From positions 19,034,547 to 19,098,546 of the forward strand of contig CM026556.1 in the NCBI GenBank assembly GCA_015143295.1: a stretch of DNA of 64,000 nt. Reading direction: 5' to 3'. Of the stretch, positions 1-13,300 are shown one piece after another. The stretch is from Tetracentron sinense. Its lineage: Eukaryota > Streptophyta > Magnoliopsida > Trochodendrales > Trochodendraceae. Under the pieces are notes generated by a model that saw nothing but the letters and a program-made list of their open reading frames with translations, was not told the origin of the DNA and made no database searches. Numbering within the stretch: position 1 is the first letter of the stretch; every line of letters begins with the position of its first letter. The position numbers and the translations under genes were made by a program.

Positions 1-2605
1 TACGTGTGCAAGAATTTAAACCTTGCTACACCAGGGGCAGGGGACAATCAAGGTCAAGACCGATAAAGCAAAAGGCAACGCCGTCTCCGTTTATCCGCCA
101 TGATCTCCAAGACACATGTCAAAGAAGGGGTACAGGTCCCCCTATTACCACAATTCGAAAGTTTTAGGCAAAGCATTTGACTATAACCATATTGATAAAA
201 TGCGAATTTTTCAGACACAGTTAATTGCACATCTACTACATGCAAGAGGCAAGAGCAAAGCTTTGTCTGAAATGAGATTCAAAACCACCCAAGATCACAA
301 TGCAAGTTGGGGGAGGTTCACCATAAGATCGCCCTCACCAATACTTGGGATATGGATAGTGTATTTGCTCAAGATTTAAATTTGAGAAACGCAACAGAGC
401 AATTACCATAGACAAGCGAGAGAGCGGATCTAAATCAAGATTTGTCCATGCCGGGGCAAGGCCACTCTCATTCAAATATGAGATTTTTCTTCAAGTGACA
501 TATCTCATCAGAGCACTCACTCAGAGTAAAATTGGTCAAGTTCCTCACACAATTGCACTGATTAACAAGCCAGAGCAAATACCAAATCTTCACAGAAGCA
601 TCATCAAGCTACTCAGATGTCAGGGGCAATCTCAACATTTGTACCAAGAGCCTTGAACCGATCAATTTGGGACAAAGTATTTTGCTTAGGGACTTGTTTG
701 ATAATGCTAACACTCTTAACCGCTTTGGGAAATGAAAGGAGGCCATACTTGACAACCCATCTTTCCCATAACCACCATAGTAGTATCCCTCACTATTAAA
801 ATAAAATTCGTTAGTTAGCCCTTTGAGCCAAATAGCCTTCCTTTCATAAAATCTTTCTAACAGGACACCCCTGCACAATCATCAATCGGGTGCAGTCAAA
901 ATTCTCAAACAATTGAACAAAAAATTAGCTCATTGAAACAAAGGTCAAGTTAAAAGAAAAGGCCAAGTCAAAAGTAAAGGCCCAATCAAATCAAAAAAAA
1001 AAAAACGAGCAAACAAAAGTTATGAGGTGCTCAAGAAAGAAAAATTCTTGAAAAGCTGGAAAGGGTGTCCCAAACATTCGATCCCCTCAGCCTACATTTC
1101 TTCCTATCGCAAGTCCTCCTAGATCCCTCAGAAACTAAGAGTGTAAGCAATATATCAAATCAGTATCCGAAGCAGAGTACCAATATCCAATGCAGTGACG
1201 GGACAAAATCCTATCTGAGATATATCGCGGGCATGAGTGAAAACTAGAAACGGCCTTATTGCGTAAAAATTACACGAATCCCAACCTCAGTCTTGCGACT
1301 AGGGGCAAAAAAGTCAACTTCGTAGGCATGAGTGAAAACCGGAAACGGCCTCATGTGCAAAAATTATGCGATCCCCATGACTTTCATTCCAAGGGTAAAA
1401 AAGGGAAAAAGTCGAAAAGCAGTTCAATAGCAAGATCCAGCGAAACCCACCTATTCCTCAGATATTAAGCAATCAGTCGTTTATCTGAAACAAATCGTGG
1501 GTATGAGTGAAAACCGGAAACAGCCTCATTGCGCAATAATTACACGAAACCCAGTCTTAGTCTTGTGACTAGGGGCAAAAAATGGAAATGAATTCATCAA
1601 CTTCACAGGTATGAGTGAAAACCAGAAATGGTCTCATTGCGCAAAAATTATGAGATCCCAGACTTGGTCATTCCAAAGGTAAAAAAGAGAAAAGTTGAAA
1701 GCAACAAGCATTCACTAGGAGCATCCCCAAGATTAAGACCAATCACTTTCAAGCATCATCTGAAAAATCTCAGAGCAGACTCAATGTCTCTTGTTCTAAG
1801 CAAGGCCTGATTCAGCTCACATCAAGGATTAAAGCTCAGCTTTACCAATGACATAGCACGACGGATCACATCTGCTTAGCACCATACTCTACCCCTAACG
1901 ACAAAATTCAACCACCATGTGAAGGCGATCTCCTTATTAAAGCCAATGAGCAAAGAAAGCATTCACATTCAAAAAAATCCTGGTTATCCTCAAAATAACT
2001 GACAATAATCAGGATCTTGAAAATGGTTAGAAATTGATCTCATTCAAATCGTAGGGTGTTTCCAAGAAATATCTAATTATCCTCAGTTTGGTCTTCAAGG
2101 TCCTAGTGTCTGTCATGTTGCTTGGCTTGATCAGATCAATCTTATCTCAACGATCGCTTAAGGTGCCAAGCAAGCTCGGCAGGAAGCAAGAACAAGGTCC
2201 AATGTCTCTAAAATCTCCGACAAGCATTAGACTAGTATCTAAGAGCGAGTCATATACCTAGCCTAACATCAATTCGCGTGTCTATCATGAATATCACATT
2301 GATTCAATCCAGGTCCATCCAACTCATCTGCATATCAGCATAAGTCGAGTTATGCATAAGTCTGCATCTCATGCATGCACACTATCTAGTCTAGTCAATG
2401 CACATTTCAAACACATTACATCTAGTTGCACATAGATTGGACATGCTCATTTGCCCTTCAATCGAGTCGCACATATTGCACCTAGCTACATTCAAGTTGC
2501 ACACACTCAATCGAGTCATAATTCAGCTACACACTGTCACTTAGCACACATGCAGCTCTACTTATATTGCATAACACTTGCAATTCATGCTTTGCACTAT
2601 ATTTG
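1..2605 (-). mobile_element. Tat/Ogre-like Ty3/gypsy internal remnant
   Basis: No intact reading frame is visible. From about 1225 to 1660 a short module recurs several times: a 'catgagtgaaaac' core, then a CTCATTGCGC-like core, then 'gtgacta ggggcaaaaa'. The reverse complement of the same module lies at 32430-32640 inside the Tat-like element at 27.8 kb, so this is the internal/UTR part of a related element in minus orientation. It is cut by the window edge and by the solo LTR at 2606, and probably resumes after 5388. It lies in, or beyond, the sixth intron of the SGR2-like gene. Family call is by shared repeats with an LTR bearing the Tat-type 'gttaggcacccc' block; an old, heavily decayed copy. 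Confidence 0.5.
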
Positions 2606-5383
2606 TGTAACAACCCTGAATTTTAATATAATAAAATTATGCGTTTATGGGTCCTTAATTAAGGTTAATTAGTTAATTGTTTGTTAAATTGTTAAAAAGT
2701 GGGTTTTGTTCGGGATTGGATTTTACTAAGGAAACTTCAGGGTTTTTACTCAAAAATCGTACACAATGTGCGGGTCGACTATCTGGACGATCACCCATCG
2801 TTCCAGTTCTGTCACGTATCGATTCACGAGACCGCGGGAGTATTAAATGTAAGAAAATCGAGAATACCAAGAAATTCCAGATTTTTTGGAATTTAGTTAG
2901 GACTCCATAATTGTTGGGGATTATAATAGAAATTTGTGCGGCTGGTACCACAGTGTGCCGGTCGACTGTAAGGACTACCATCTATCGTTTCATCAGTTTA
3001 TTATCTCATATGAAGAAACGGCAGCATGTTTTATGTCCGAAATCAGAAAATTAGTGGGATTTGCAGTTTTCTCCCAGATTTACATTTTGCTGTTAAAAAC
3101 TCGGAATTTTTCTTCGAAATTTTTATAGTAGGTGTCGGACTACCCCAAGTTTCGTCACCTAAAGTTTCGTCAAAATTGAACTTCGTGTGATGAGGTTTCG
3201 GAGGCCATAAGTGTGGCAAAATTAGAAACTTGACCAAAAGTCAAATATTGACTTGGTCAACATGCCACTTTCCACACCATTATGGTCATGTGCTTTTGCA
3301 CATGATATCACCCCACCCAAAGGCCTATATATAGGGGCCAAGCCCCCTCATTCTTACGGTTTGCACAGCAAGGTGAGAGCTCTCTCCAGATTTTTCTAGA
3401 GAGAGAAAATCTAGAGAGATAAAGGGGTAGAGAGAGAAAGAAGAGAGAAAAGGAAAAAGGGAGGGTCCCTTGAGGTTGATCGCCCTCCAGAACTCGTTGG
3501 CGGTGCCCGTTTCGACGCTAGACTTCTCAAAAAGCGTGAAAAAAGTAAAACCTCTTTTCCTTTGTTCTCTTTTTCCCTTTATTTTCCTATATTTGTTATG
3601 TGGGATATATGCGCGTGGATGAAAAAGGGTCGGAGACCCCGTGGATGTGTTATGGGAGGGTGGATGTGCGTGGAAAATGAGTAGAGAGGTGTAACCCTCG
3701 GTCTCGGGTGTCAAAACCCCGGATTTAGGTTCACTGTGTGAATGGTGTGGATGGAAAAAGGGTTGGAAACCCCTATGTGATGTTGTGATTTTATGTGGAC
3801 CTTCGGTGAGCCCAGATTGGGCCTGGGTAAATTGTATTGCCACTCTAGGTTGACGAAAAGTTGTTTTGCAAGTCATATAAGGCTATGGACACATCCATTA
3901 GCCTGGAAACGTTCCCTAACGAGACGGTGTGTTACTGGATTTGGTTCACGGGCGCGAGGCCCAAGTATTTCAGTTAATCAAGCAAGGCTTGGGTTAACTG
4001 GGGTTAACCTGTGATTAGAAAACCTAACCAGGGTTAAAAGTATAGTCTGTGGTTCCTCTTTGACTGGGTTAAGAGAGATAGTGTCCAGTAAGGCCCGGGG
4101 TTCCTCTGTGACTAACAGTTGGGAGATGTTGGTCTATTTGTCTAGGTCGTCCGTGGTGCCTCTTGGACTAGGTCAAGAGTGGCGGTGTCCTACATGGCCC
4201 GTGGTTCCTCCGTGACTGATAGTCGGGAGATGTCAAAGTCCTAGGGAGTTTAAAGTGGCTGAACATCAGATAGTGTATAGTCCAGGGTTCCTCTCTGATT
4301 AGGTTAGAAGATGTCGGCACCGTATCTATCGGGGTCCCTTCTTGGTGGAACGTCAGGAGATGTCGGCATTGGTAAAGATGTCGGGGTTCCTCTATAGACT
4401 AGCCAGAAGATGACGGTAGGCAGGTTGGTTAGGGTTCCTTCTTGACTGATACCTAGGGCGATGGCGGCGAATACACGGTAGATGTTGTCAGTCAATTGAA
4501 TGGAGAACTATGTCCTTATTGGGTGAATGTCCAAGTTGTGTGTGTAATCTTCGGATAGAAAGTTGTCTGGGTCGGCATACTCAGGGTTAGTGTATTTGTC
4601 TGAGTCGGTGTACTCAGGGTTCAGTATGGAATCGTCATATTCTAGGATGTTTGGGTTGGTACACCCAAGGTTTGGTCGTATTCGGGTGAAAGCCAGAACA
4701 ATGTGTGTGAGTATAAATGGCTCCAGGTATGGTTATGATTTAGAGACTATAAAATAACTTTTATGGGTTGTGGCCATTTAATAGAGTCTCAGGACTCGAA
4801 ATGAAAGATGATTGATGATTAAAATGATAACTTGGTAATAGGAATACATTTCATAACTGAACCTCATAATTGGAAATAAATGTGAGGTCGGAAACCTCGG
4901 TTAGGGTGACGTAACCTTAAGTGACCTTGGGTAACAGTTTATTATATACTGTTCTATTTGACTATAACATGCAAATTGGACTGTTTATTATATCATTAAT
5001 GATGTCTGTGATTATGTGGAAAATAGTTTAGATGGACTGTGGTTTTATTGGGCTTCATAGCTCACTGACGTTTCATGTCAGCAGATATCGGAGCTGCTAA
5101 GCAGTAGATAGGAGGACGACTTACTGGACTTTTTGATACTGTACAGACTATACCCGACACAGTAGTGGTGCCACTTTTGTAGATAGACAAATTGTATAAT
5201 ATAGGTATTTTGATTTGGTATGATGGATATTGTAGAGACAGGTATAGTATGCTTTTTGGGAGCATCTGATAAATGTTTAAATTTCCCGCAAATTTTGTGG
5301 GTAAAGTCTTCCGCTTGCGTGATTTGACGAACGGGCGCGTGTCTCGGAACTTGATTCCCTAGGCACGGGTTCGAGGCGTCACA
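2606..5383 (+). mobile_element. solo LTR, Ty3/gypsy (Tekay/Del-like)
   Basis: Starts TGTAACAACCC and ends GGCGTCACA, the usual ends of this plant chromovirus LTR group. The 5-bp direct repeat ATTTG at 2601-2605 and 5384-5388 flanks it exactly, and no internal domain is present, so it is a solo LTR of 2778 bp. A TATA-like 'ctatatatag' lies near 3325. The first 600 bp carry degenerate copies of a 'gtcgactatctggacgat' motif (about 2770 and 2950). From about 4020 to 4480 there is a degenerate minisatellite built on 'ggttcctc' and 'agatgtcgg'. Related LTR pieces lie at 48310 and 50075. Confidence 0.85.
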
Positions 5384-5514
5384 ATTTGCATCATCATGCA
5401 TTTCTCACAAGTCGTAATCATGCTAAACTAGGTAAGGCTGCGAGGTCTCTAGTAGAAGCTGGGCATCTGGTTAACATGGTTATGAGATGTTATCCGCTTT
5501 ATCCTTAATCCTAT

Positions 5515-5735
5515 CGGTTGACATTCAAGGCGATGTCAACCTCAATCCTATTGGTTGACATTCAAGGCGATGTCACCTTCAATCTTTTTGGTTGGCATTC
5601 TAAGCGATGTCACCCTCAATCCTTTCGGTTGACATTCAAGGTGATGTCATCCTTAATTCTGTCAGTTGACATTCAAGGCGATGTCACCCTCAATCCTGTC
5701 GGTTGACATTCAAGGCAATGTCACCCTCAAGACAA
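5515..5735. repeat. 37-bp tandem array, about six copies
   Basis: Unit begins ggttgacattcaaggcgatg and is 37 bp long; about six head-to-tail copies with a few substitutions each. It lies between the solo LTR and the MITE, probably inside the same gypsy remnant that starts the window. No coding role is evident. Confidence 0.85.
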
Positions 5736-5806
5736 CAAGTGCCATATAGGGATAGGAAAGGGGAATGCACACACAATGTCCTCGCAACATGTTCATTTGA
5801 CATGCT

Positions 5807-6736
5807 CATGGTTCAAACTATCGGTATCAGGTGTGGTATCGATAAGTCCAAAACAGGATACGTATCAACGTATCGGACTATATCAGATGGATACGGCAAA
5901 AAAAATTAGGATACGCAAGGAAATACTTGGATACTTTACATAAAACTTCATTTAATGCAAATATAAGTTACAAGTAAATAAATGAAGGCATCCAACTAGG
6001 TTTATAACCATACATATGAGAGTTAAGAATTTTATAAGTTAAAAAAGGAATATGTGCTGATAAACAAGTATGAAAATACAAACTATAGCCACTTAGCCAA
6101 GTATACAAAATATAATCTAGATATTAAAATTTTACATTCAATGAGTTAAATAAGAATGGATTGAATTACAACCATAAATTAATAACTTTAATGTAAGTCT
6201 ATTTTTGCTAAACTGGTACACTATTAGTTGACTTTTCGACCCTATAATTGAAAATATTTTTTGAAGACTAAAATATGAGATTTCTTCAACTCGACTTTTG
6301 AATTTTGGTAATGTTTTGATATAGTATAATTTATAAAATTTTAATATTTGAAAAATACCTTACCATTTGAAAGTTGAAATTTTAACCTAATCCCGATGCT
6401 AAAAAGAGGATTTTGTTCTTGAACTGGAAAGTCGACTTTTTATTCATCAGGAATTTGGATCCATGATAATTTTATTGAATTCAAATGGGAGTATAACCTT
6501 ATTTACATATAAATATATTAAGTAAATGAAATTAAAATTAATTTAAAACTATTTACTTGAATAAGTTGTGTCTATCAGGTCTGTGTTGTGGATCCTAGTG
6601 TAAATTAACAAAAAAATCCGTTGTATGGGCCTGATACGCTCGATACGAGGAAGAAAAAAATTCAGCGTACCAATATATCGGGTAGCTCTAAACAAGATAT
6701 GTATCGGCCTAATACGTACCGGAATTTTAAACCATG
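5807..6736. mobile_element. non-autonomous DNA transposon (MITE-like, 8-bp TSD)
   Basis: Ends are imperfect terminal inverted repeats: CATGGTTCAAACTATCGGTA at the left and, read inward from the right, CATGGTTTAAAATTCCGGTA. The 8-bp direct repeat GACATGCT flanks it exactly (5799-5806 and 6737-6744). The 930-bp interior is AT-rich and has no transposase frame; both ends are enriched in TATCGG/GATACG-type words. An 8-bp TSD suits the hAT superfamily, though the terminal bases are not a textbook hAT end. Confidence 0.8.
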
Positions 6737-7245
6737 GACATGCTATTTATGTATATGCTTGCTGGGTGGGAAGGCACAACACATGATTCACGCATATTGG
6801 TAGAAACTATTCGTGATCCCCACAACAAGGTTCCACATGCCCCTGATATATATCTTTGCAATAATCATTACATTTTTCCTATATGTAGATACTAAATTTT
6901 GATTTGTAAAACAAATTTTGTTTAAAGTTTTCAAGTGTTTACTACGTGTCTTGATTTTTTTCACTGTATGTCCCCCTGTACATCTATTAAATCAACAATT
7001 GATGTGCACTTTGATACCGGTAATTTAAACCATCGTTAAATCAGGTGCATAGGTGTCCACTGTCCAGTAAGAATTCAAAATTTGAGTACCAAGAAAAGAT
7101 AATCAATTGGCATGACAAATGCAACTTAGCAGCAAAAGAGACAGATCCACAGCACAGGAACATGAAAACCAAAATATGTTATATGTATTCCAAGTAAGAA
7201 CAAAGGCAGTAGCTTAATTTTTGCTATATAGAACATAAAACAAAC

Positions 7246-7398
7246 CTGCGTTGGTTTTGGCAAGCCAGATGATGAATATCCTCGCCTTAATTTAATGCCA
7301 TTTCCTCTTAAACTAACGACACTAGAAAAACCAGAGGAATCAGCATTAAGCCAAGCCTCCCAGGTATCATCTTCTCCAGTGAATAGAGCATGCAAACC
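7246..7398 (-). CDS. SGR2: SGR2 coding exon 6 (last in window)
   Basis: 51 codons from GLHALFTGEDDTWEAWLNAD to GLPKPTQ, between acceptor ...gcctgcag and donor gtttgt. In Arabidopsis the next residues are EELRQQKEEEMDDYC and then the lipase core; no such exon is seen on the minus strand down to position 1. Confidence 0.93.
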
Positions 7399-10300
7399 CT
7401 GCAGGCCCAGGCCCCAAAAAATATTAAACACCAGAAATTAAGTAATCAGCCTTCATCACGAGAGCTATATACATTCACCTGCATAGAGCCTTGTAAATCA
7501 ACTCGAGCTGCAAAAAGTCCTGATGGCTGAAATGTTCTCCGATGCCAGACCTGGAGACAATAAGAACTCCAACATCTTTACAATACTCATTAAGGTAAAC
7601 AAATATAAGAAATTGCTGTCATCAGCTCAAATGGTTTACATACTGCATCAAACCATGGAGTCACATATTCGAGTCCAGATTTCCCATTGGAAAAAAAAAA
7701 AAAAGAAGAAAGCTGAAAGGAAAAAAAATAGAAAATGCGGATTTCCAGAATTGGATTTGAGAACAATGAGTAACAGTCAATATGAATATCGGTTTGTATC
7801 TCTTTATAATTCTCTGAATGCATAAGATTTCCTTTGGTGTCATTCTCTATTGGTCACATTATTATTGAATTTTACAACCGCTCACGAGTTTGAGAGTCAA
7901 GGGTTCAAGAGAACTATTTTTTCGAATCCTTTTCTTGAATTCTAGAAAATGGATGATGCCAGTAGCACTAGAGAATAAGCAAAAACAACATCAAATGAAT
8001 ATTGTACTGTGTGTGCTTAGAATAGATTTTCTGTGACCTCAAGCATACATGTACAATTTGGTATTTTCATGCTCCCATACATACGAAGTGAACTCTGAAA
8101 ATACCAAGGTTATGACATGATCTAGTCAAACAAAAAAATTAACAAGTCCTTGTGTTACACACCTGGCTGCGATAGGCAAACTCCAACTGTTCAGCAACAT
8201 CTTCACGCAATGGGAGCCAATCGAGACCCCCCTTACGAGCAAACCAATGACCTCTTAAAACACGCCGATTTTCTCCATTCCAATAAACAGGAAAACAGTG
8301 TCTCTGAGCTAAATCTACCTGCAGTAACCATGTGAACTTCAATTTCAGAAAGCATTCCTAGAGTTCAAGAAACATGGGCAAGAATCAGAGATATTATTTG
8401 AAACTGGAATAATTTGAAAGTTTGCAGTCTTATACTTTATAATTTAAAAGAATGGATATCAAAATAACTCGTGTCTATAGAAGTACACAGATTTTAGTCA
8501 GATTCCTTTTTTGAATACGAATATAATTGAAAAACACATTACAGCCAAGCTTTGTATGAAAGCAAATGCTAGTGCTTCAACTAGTTTTAAGTTTTAAAAA
8601 TGTAGAGGCATGTAATGTAAGTAACATTTCATACTACTGAAATCAACCTGTCAGCAGTATGAGAAAAGAAAAAGTTAAAAAAGAGCAGTTCAACTATCAC
8701 AGTTGATATATCTGAGTATGCAAACGAAGAAGCAACTATAAAAGGAGTTTTTAACCGAGACATGAAGCAACGAAAGGCCTAAACCTCCTCTCGAGATAAT
8801 TCAAAACTATCCACTGGTACAGGATGAGTGGGAGCAACAAAGAAGGGAGATGACGGAAAACCAACTGAGACAGCAGAGTGGGCAAAGGGTCCACCAATAC
8901 CTCCAAAACGACCTCCTGAACGACCCCTCTATCTGCAATTGTATGTGATCGCAGAGGATGACCCTAGAGATTTCAACAAATCTCCTTGGTATGTTGGGTA
9001 CGGCCACAGTGCTCACACTTGAGCTTCTCATTGTCATCCATAGTTGGCCCCATATTCCTGCCTCTACCTCGACCACTACTCAAGCTACCTCTTTGAGGAA
9101 TGGTGGCCAAAGTAGACCTCTCATGGGTAAAGGGTTGTTGCATTGCATTTTTCCTACTTTCTTAACTCAACAGGTAGAACTTAGAAGTACACTTGATTGG
9201 GTGAGGGAAGAGACCCTCCACCCAACACTTGAACCCGAGATTTCTCATACTCAAGATTCAAACCCCACAAAAAATAAAAATCTTGATTCCTCTTTATCAT
9301 TCTTTTTTCACTTTTACTGCATCAGCGAGGTTGGAGAGTTAAAGATTCTGGTAATGATCCAACTCTTCACACATCCTCCTCGTTTGAGAGAAATGGGTAG
9401 TGAGGGTCTTTTCTCCTTGTCGTAACTGGCAGATACTTTGTTGCAACTGATAATTGTGTGTCGTGTTCCCCACTTGGGAATATCTCTGCTCCACAACATC
9501 CCATAGGTCCTTGGAGTGTTTAAGAACATTAGACCACTACTTATGTCTGGCTCCATAGAGTGAAGGAGCCACAACCACTGAATTCTTAGAACTCCACATC
9601 TCATAGTCAACGAAAGATTGATTGGGTTCGGCTATCATCCTGGTCGTCTTTTGATATATAGCTTGTCCGATTGACATATTCCTTTTCCATTGATGTAAAG
9701 CTTGCCCGATTGAGACCATGCAAGTAATTGACTCCATTCAACAATACCGTAGTCGTCTTTTGCTTAGGGACATCAACACTATGCCTACTTGACCCAAGAC
9801 TCCAAGAGGGGAGAAGCTATTCAAAGGTCCCACTTAGGATTGATTTACTACCACAATGCTTCACACTTGAAGAAACCACAAGGAAAATATCACCAAACAA
9901 AATACCATAAGGAGTACACACTACTACACCAATACACGAACACCATCTAGGCATAAAACAAGCACCGCACTTCAAAACACACTTCAATGCATCAAAGTAA
10001 ACACCAAACAGCCATCTCTAAATTGTTCGAATCCAAAGTAAACACCAAACGGCCAAGAAATCCCCCCCTCCCCCCCAAAAAAAAAAGAAACGGCAGCATC
10101 TATCCCCTCGTAAAAACATCATAACTTTGTCAAATTTGAGTGGTTTTGCATAAGACCACTTCCAAATGATAGATAGCAAAAAATGACCGTAAGGGGAACT
10201 GATTTCTTCACCAAAAAACAGCCCACTGACCGAGGAACGAATATCATTCACGCATTGACAGACCTATTGTTTTATGGATTTTTTTTTTTTCAGACAAACC

Positions 10301-13300
10301 CTCATAAAACCTTCAATTCTTATCCAAATTTCATGAATTAAAGCTTAAAAACTCAGAAAATTAAGCTCTATTGAATCATACCTTCAAAAACCAGGGATGC
10401 AACCTTTGGTCAGCCATACGGACAGTGACATCACAGTGGCCTCTTCCTTGTTTGTTTGGTTTTGATTTAATGAAATTTTCCTTCGGTCTTTGGTTGTGCT
10501 CTGATCCCAAGTTAAAATAGAAGAACAAGGGTTTGGATGAGAGAAGAGGGAGAAAGAAGAAGGAACAGAGAAGAGACAGAATGCTTAATGACTAAGCCTC
10601 CTCTTTCACTTATATTTATATGGACAGATTACAGGAATTACCTTGCTAACCGAGCTAATAGAGGTGAGGACAAAAATACCCTCACACTACAACATAACAA
10701 ACATAAAAATATTCTCAACATTTTGAAGTTTGAACAATGGATGCAACACTGAACATCAACCAATTAAGCAGTGGACCCGTTGACCTGAACCCCATAGATA
10801 CAGATTTATGAGTATTGTACAGTATGGATACTTGGGTGGTGGAGTTACAGGGTTTTTACTTGTAGTAGAAGTGATTACTCTTCGGTGAGGATATTATCAT
10901 TGTAGTCTCATACACACGCTACTGCTTGTTCAGCTGAAAAGATAATTTTAAAGGACTTTGAACCACACAAGAAGAGGGTTCATTGCTAATTGTCTTTACT
11001 CATGGCAGACTTGTTGTAATGAGCACAAATCCCGATAACCATTATTACAAGTCCTAGATTTTCCTCCAATATCATTAACTTCCAAGATGGAGATTAATCT
11101 TCCATCTTGGAAGGAGGATAATCTGAGAGCACAACAGTTTGGCATGAGAATGGATCTGTTACATTCAGAAACAGATGGAAATTGAGTGTGTCAAAATCTA
11201 ACTACTCTGCGGATTTTCACCTCAATGATCTCAAAAATAAGATAGAAGAGACCATCAATGTAAGAGGAAACATAAACAAGGAAAAAGAATACCTCATAAA
11301 GTCCTCCCTTTACAGGGACACCAACTCTCTCTTCTTCATCTGGGAAGAGTTCGGTTGATTGATCACCTTCAGAAGAACATTCTTTTGGTTGCATGTCCAA
11401 CTTCGTATCAGAACAAAGTTGTGGTCCACTTGGACCTTCACTACATTCTGCATACTCTTTCCACCAACTAGAGAGCAACTCTTCCTCTCGCTGTAGATGC
11501 ATAATCAACGAAGGAGCAATTACATAGGGAAACAAGAAGCAATTTTCTGAGAAAGGAATGAACTAAGATTATCACCCCAGAGACTGATGTTTTGGAGAAT
11601 ACATGTTCAAGAATCTTTGGAACTCCACATTTTACACCATTAATCATCTACAGCCCCATTTCTATGAACATGTGACCCTAGCTTCTAGAAAAAAATTCCC
11701 ATTCATAACCCAGAATGATAAAATAAGGAACTCTTGTATCATTTTAGAAGAAATTCTATCATTGAATGATGAGATTAAGCAGTTAATCAACCAGCTATTA
11801 GTCATATAAGATGACCTGCAAGAAAGAAGCCTCCAACGCAAGAGAATCCCTCATGCTAAATCTAAAATACTCGCTCTTCCCCACTATCTCCATGCGAGGG
11901 ACCGAGGCTGCTAGCTCTGTAGAAGTACAAATTTAGCAAAATGTCAACAAGATTTAGACAAGTAATAGTGTTATTAGAGTTTCATGATTTGTGAATGCTT
12001 GCCAAATAAAGCTTTTTAAAAGATATGAGACACTAAAAAAGCAGTTACACAAATTGTCATTAAATTAGCAATTCAAAAGTTCAAGGTTATTGATTTCTGT
12101 CTCTGGTTTTAAAAAATCCTGCTTTCTTTCTGGTTTTAAATTTATGTCAGAATAAAAGCGACGTTGATAGACAGAAGTTAAACTTCAAGTAAATACATAG
12201 GTGTATCAGAAAGTCCATCCTAATATTCAGACCAAGGAGAAGCAACAAAGCCATGGGACAGTTGAATCCATCTTGAAAACAAAATTGTCTTGACAACCAA
12301 AAACACCTTGTCTTTTACATAATGTTCAATAATGTCACTCTGACCTAAAAAAAAAGGGGCTGGGGTCTGGGGATTTGGGAAAATCTACAATCGTATTATT
12401 GATTATTTATGAAATGGAATAATAGAAAGTTCGGAAACCAAGCAAATTCCTTTGTTGTCTGAATCTTGTAGGTTCAACATGGAGACCCCCTGCCTTTTCA
12501 TTCCCTTACAGGCAGAAGCTGATTGTAATATCCTCAAAGGCCTAAAGTTAGATTTATAAATGCACAACAACTATTAGTCTCCTGAATCCGAAAGAGCTTA
12601 CACTACACAGCATCAACTGCAAGGAGTACCAGTTGAGAAGAAGTAAGGTTTAAAACTGTAGAAACCCAGAATTTGGGTTCAATGTTCATGTGAAGAGGGC
12701 AGTGAATAGTGCACTTACATAGTGTATGTAAAGGCCTAAAGCCTTCCATGGGTACTTGGTATGAGGAAAGTGAAGTGAGGGCGTAAGTGTGTATGTTGAG
12801 TCTCAAAACAAGAGTATAAGAATACCCTAAGTATCTAAAAGCATAGGGTATATAATAACCTAAGTGTGTTTAGAATCCGGAACTCAAGTTCATAGTCGGT
12901 GAATAGTGTCTGTGAACAGTGATTTTAAGGCCTAAAGGCCTTCTAGGTAGTTTAGAGTGTGATGAATGAATAAAAGAGTTGGGATCAAAATATATATGTG
13001 CTGTGGGGTGTTAAAGCCAAGGAAAAAGAGTGGAAACATTCTAAGTGCGTTAAGGGAGGAATGGAAACACTCTAAGTAAGAACAATTGTGAAAACAAAAG
13101 AAATCACCAAGTTCTGGTGAAGGCCGGTCAACCGACTGTCTCAAAACGGCCCAAAAGAGGCTAACAATAGGTTTGGATTCAGAACCGGTCGACCGCCCCT
13201 CAAGTCGGTCGACCAACTGTCAAGAAAAAAACCCAAAATGGCTTTACAGTAAGGTTTTTCCCAAGGTCGGTGACCGTCCCTCCTAGCCGTTCGACCGGGC

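Noticed and set aside
3325-3876. 183-residue minus-strand open frame
   Set aside because: Lies inside the ATTTG-flanked solo LTR over its TATA and leader region; low-complexity composition and no domain.
1-7245. Further SGR2 exons on the minus strand
   Set aside because: No match to the expected EELRQQKEEEMDDYC segment or GxSxG lipase core; the region is all repeats and AT-rich intron.
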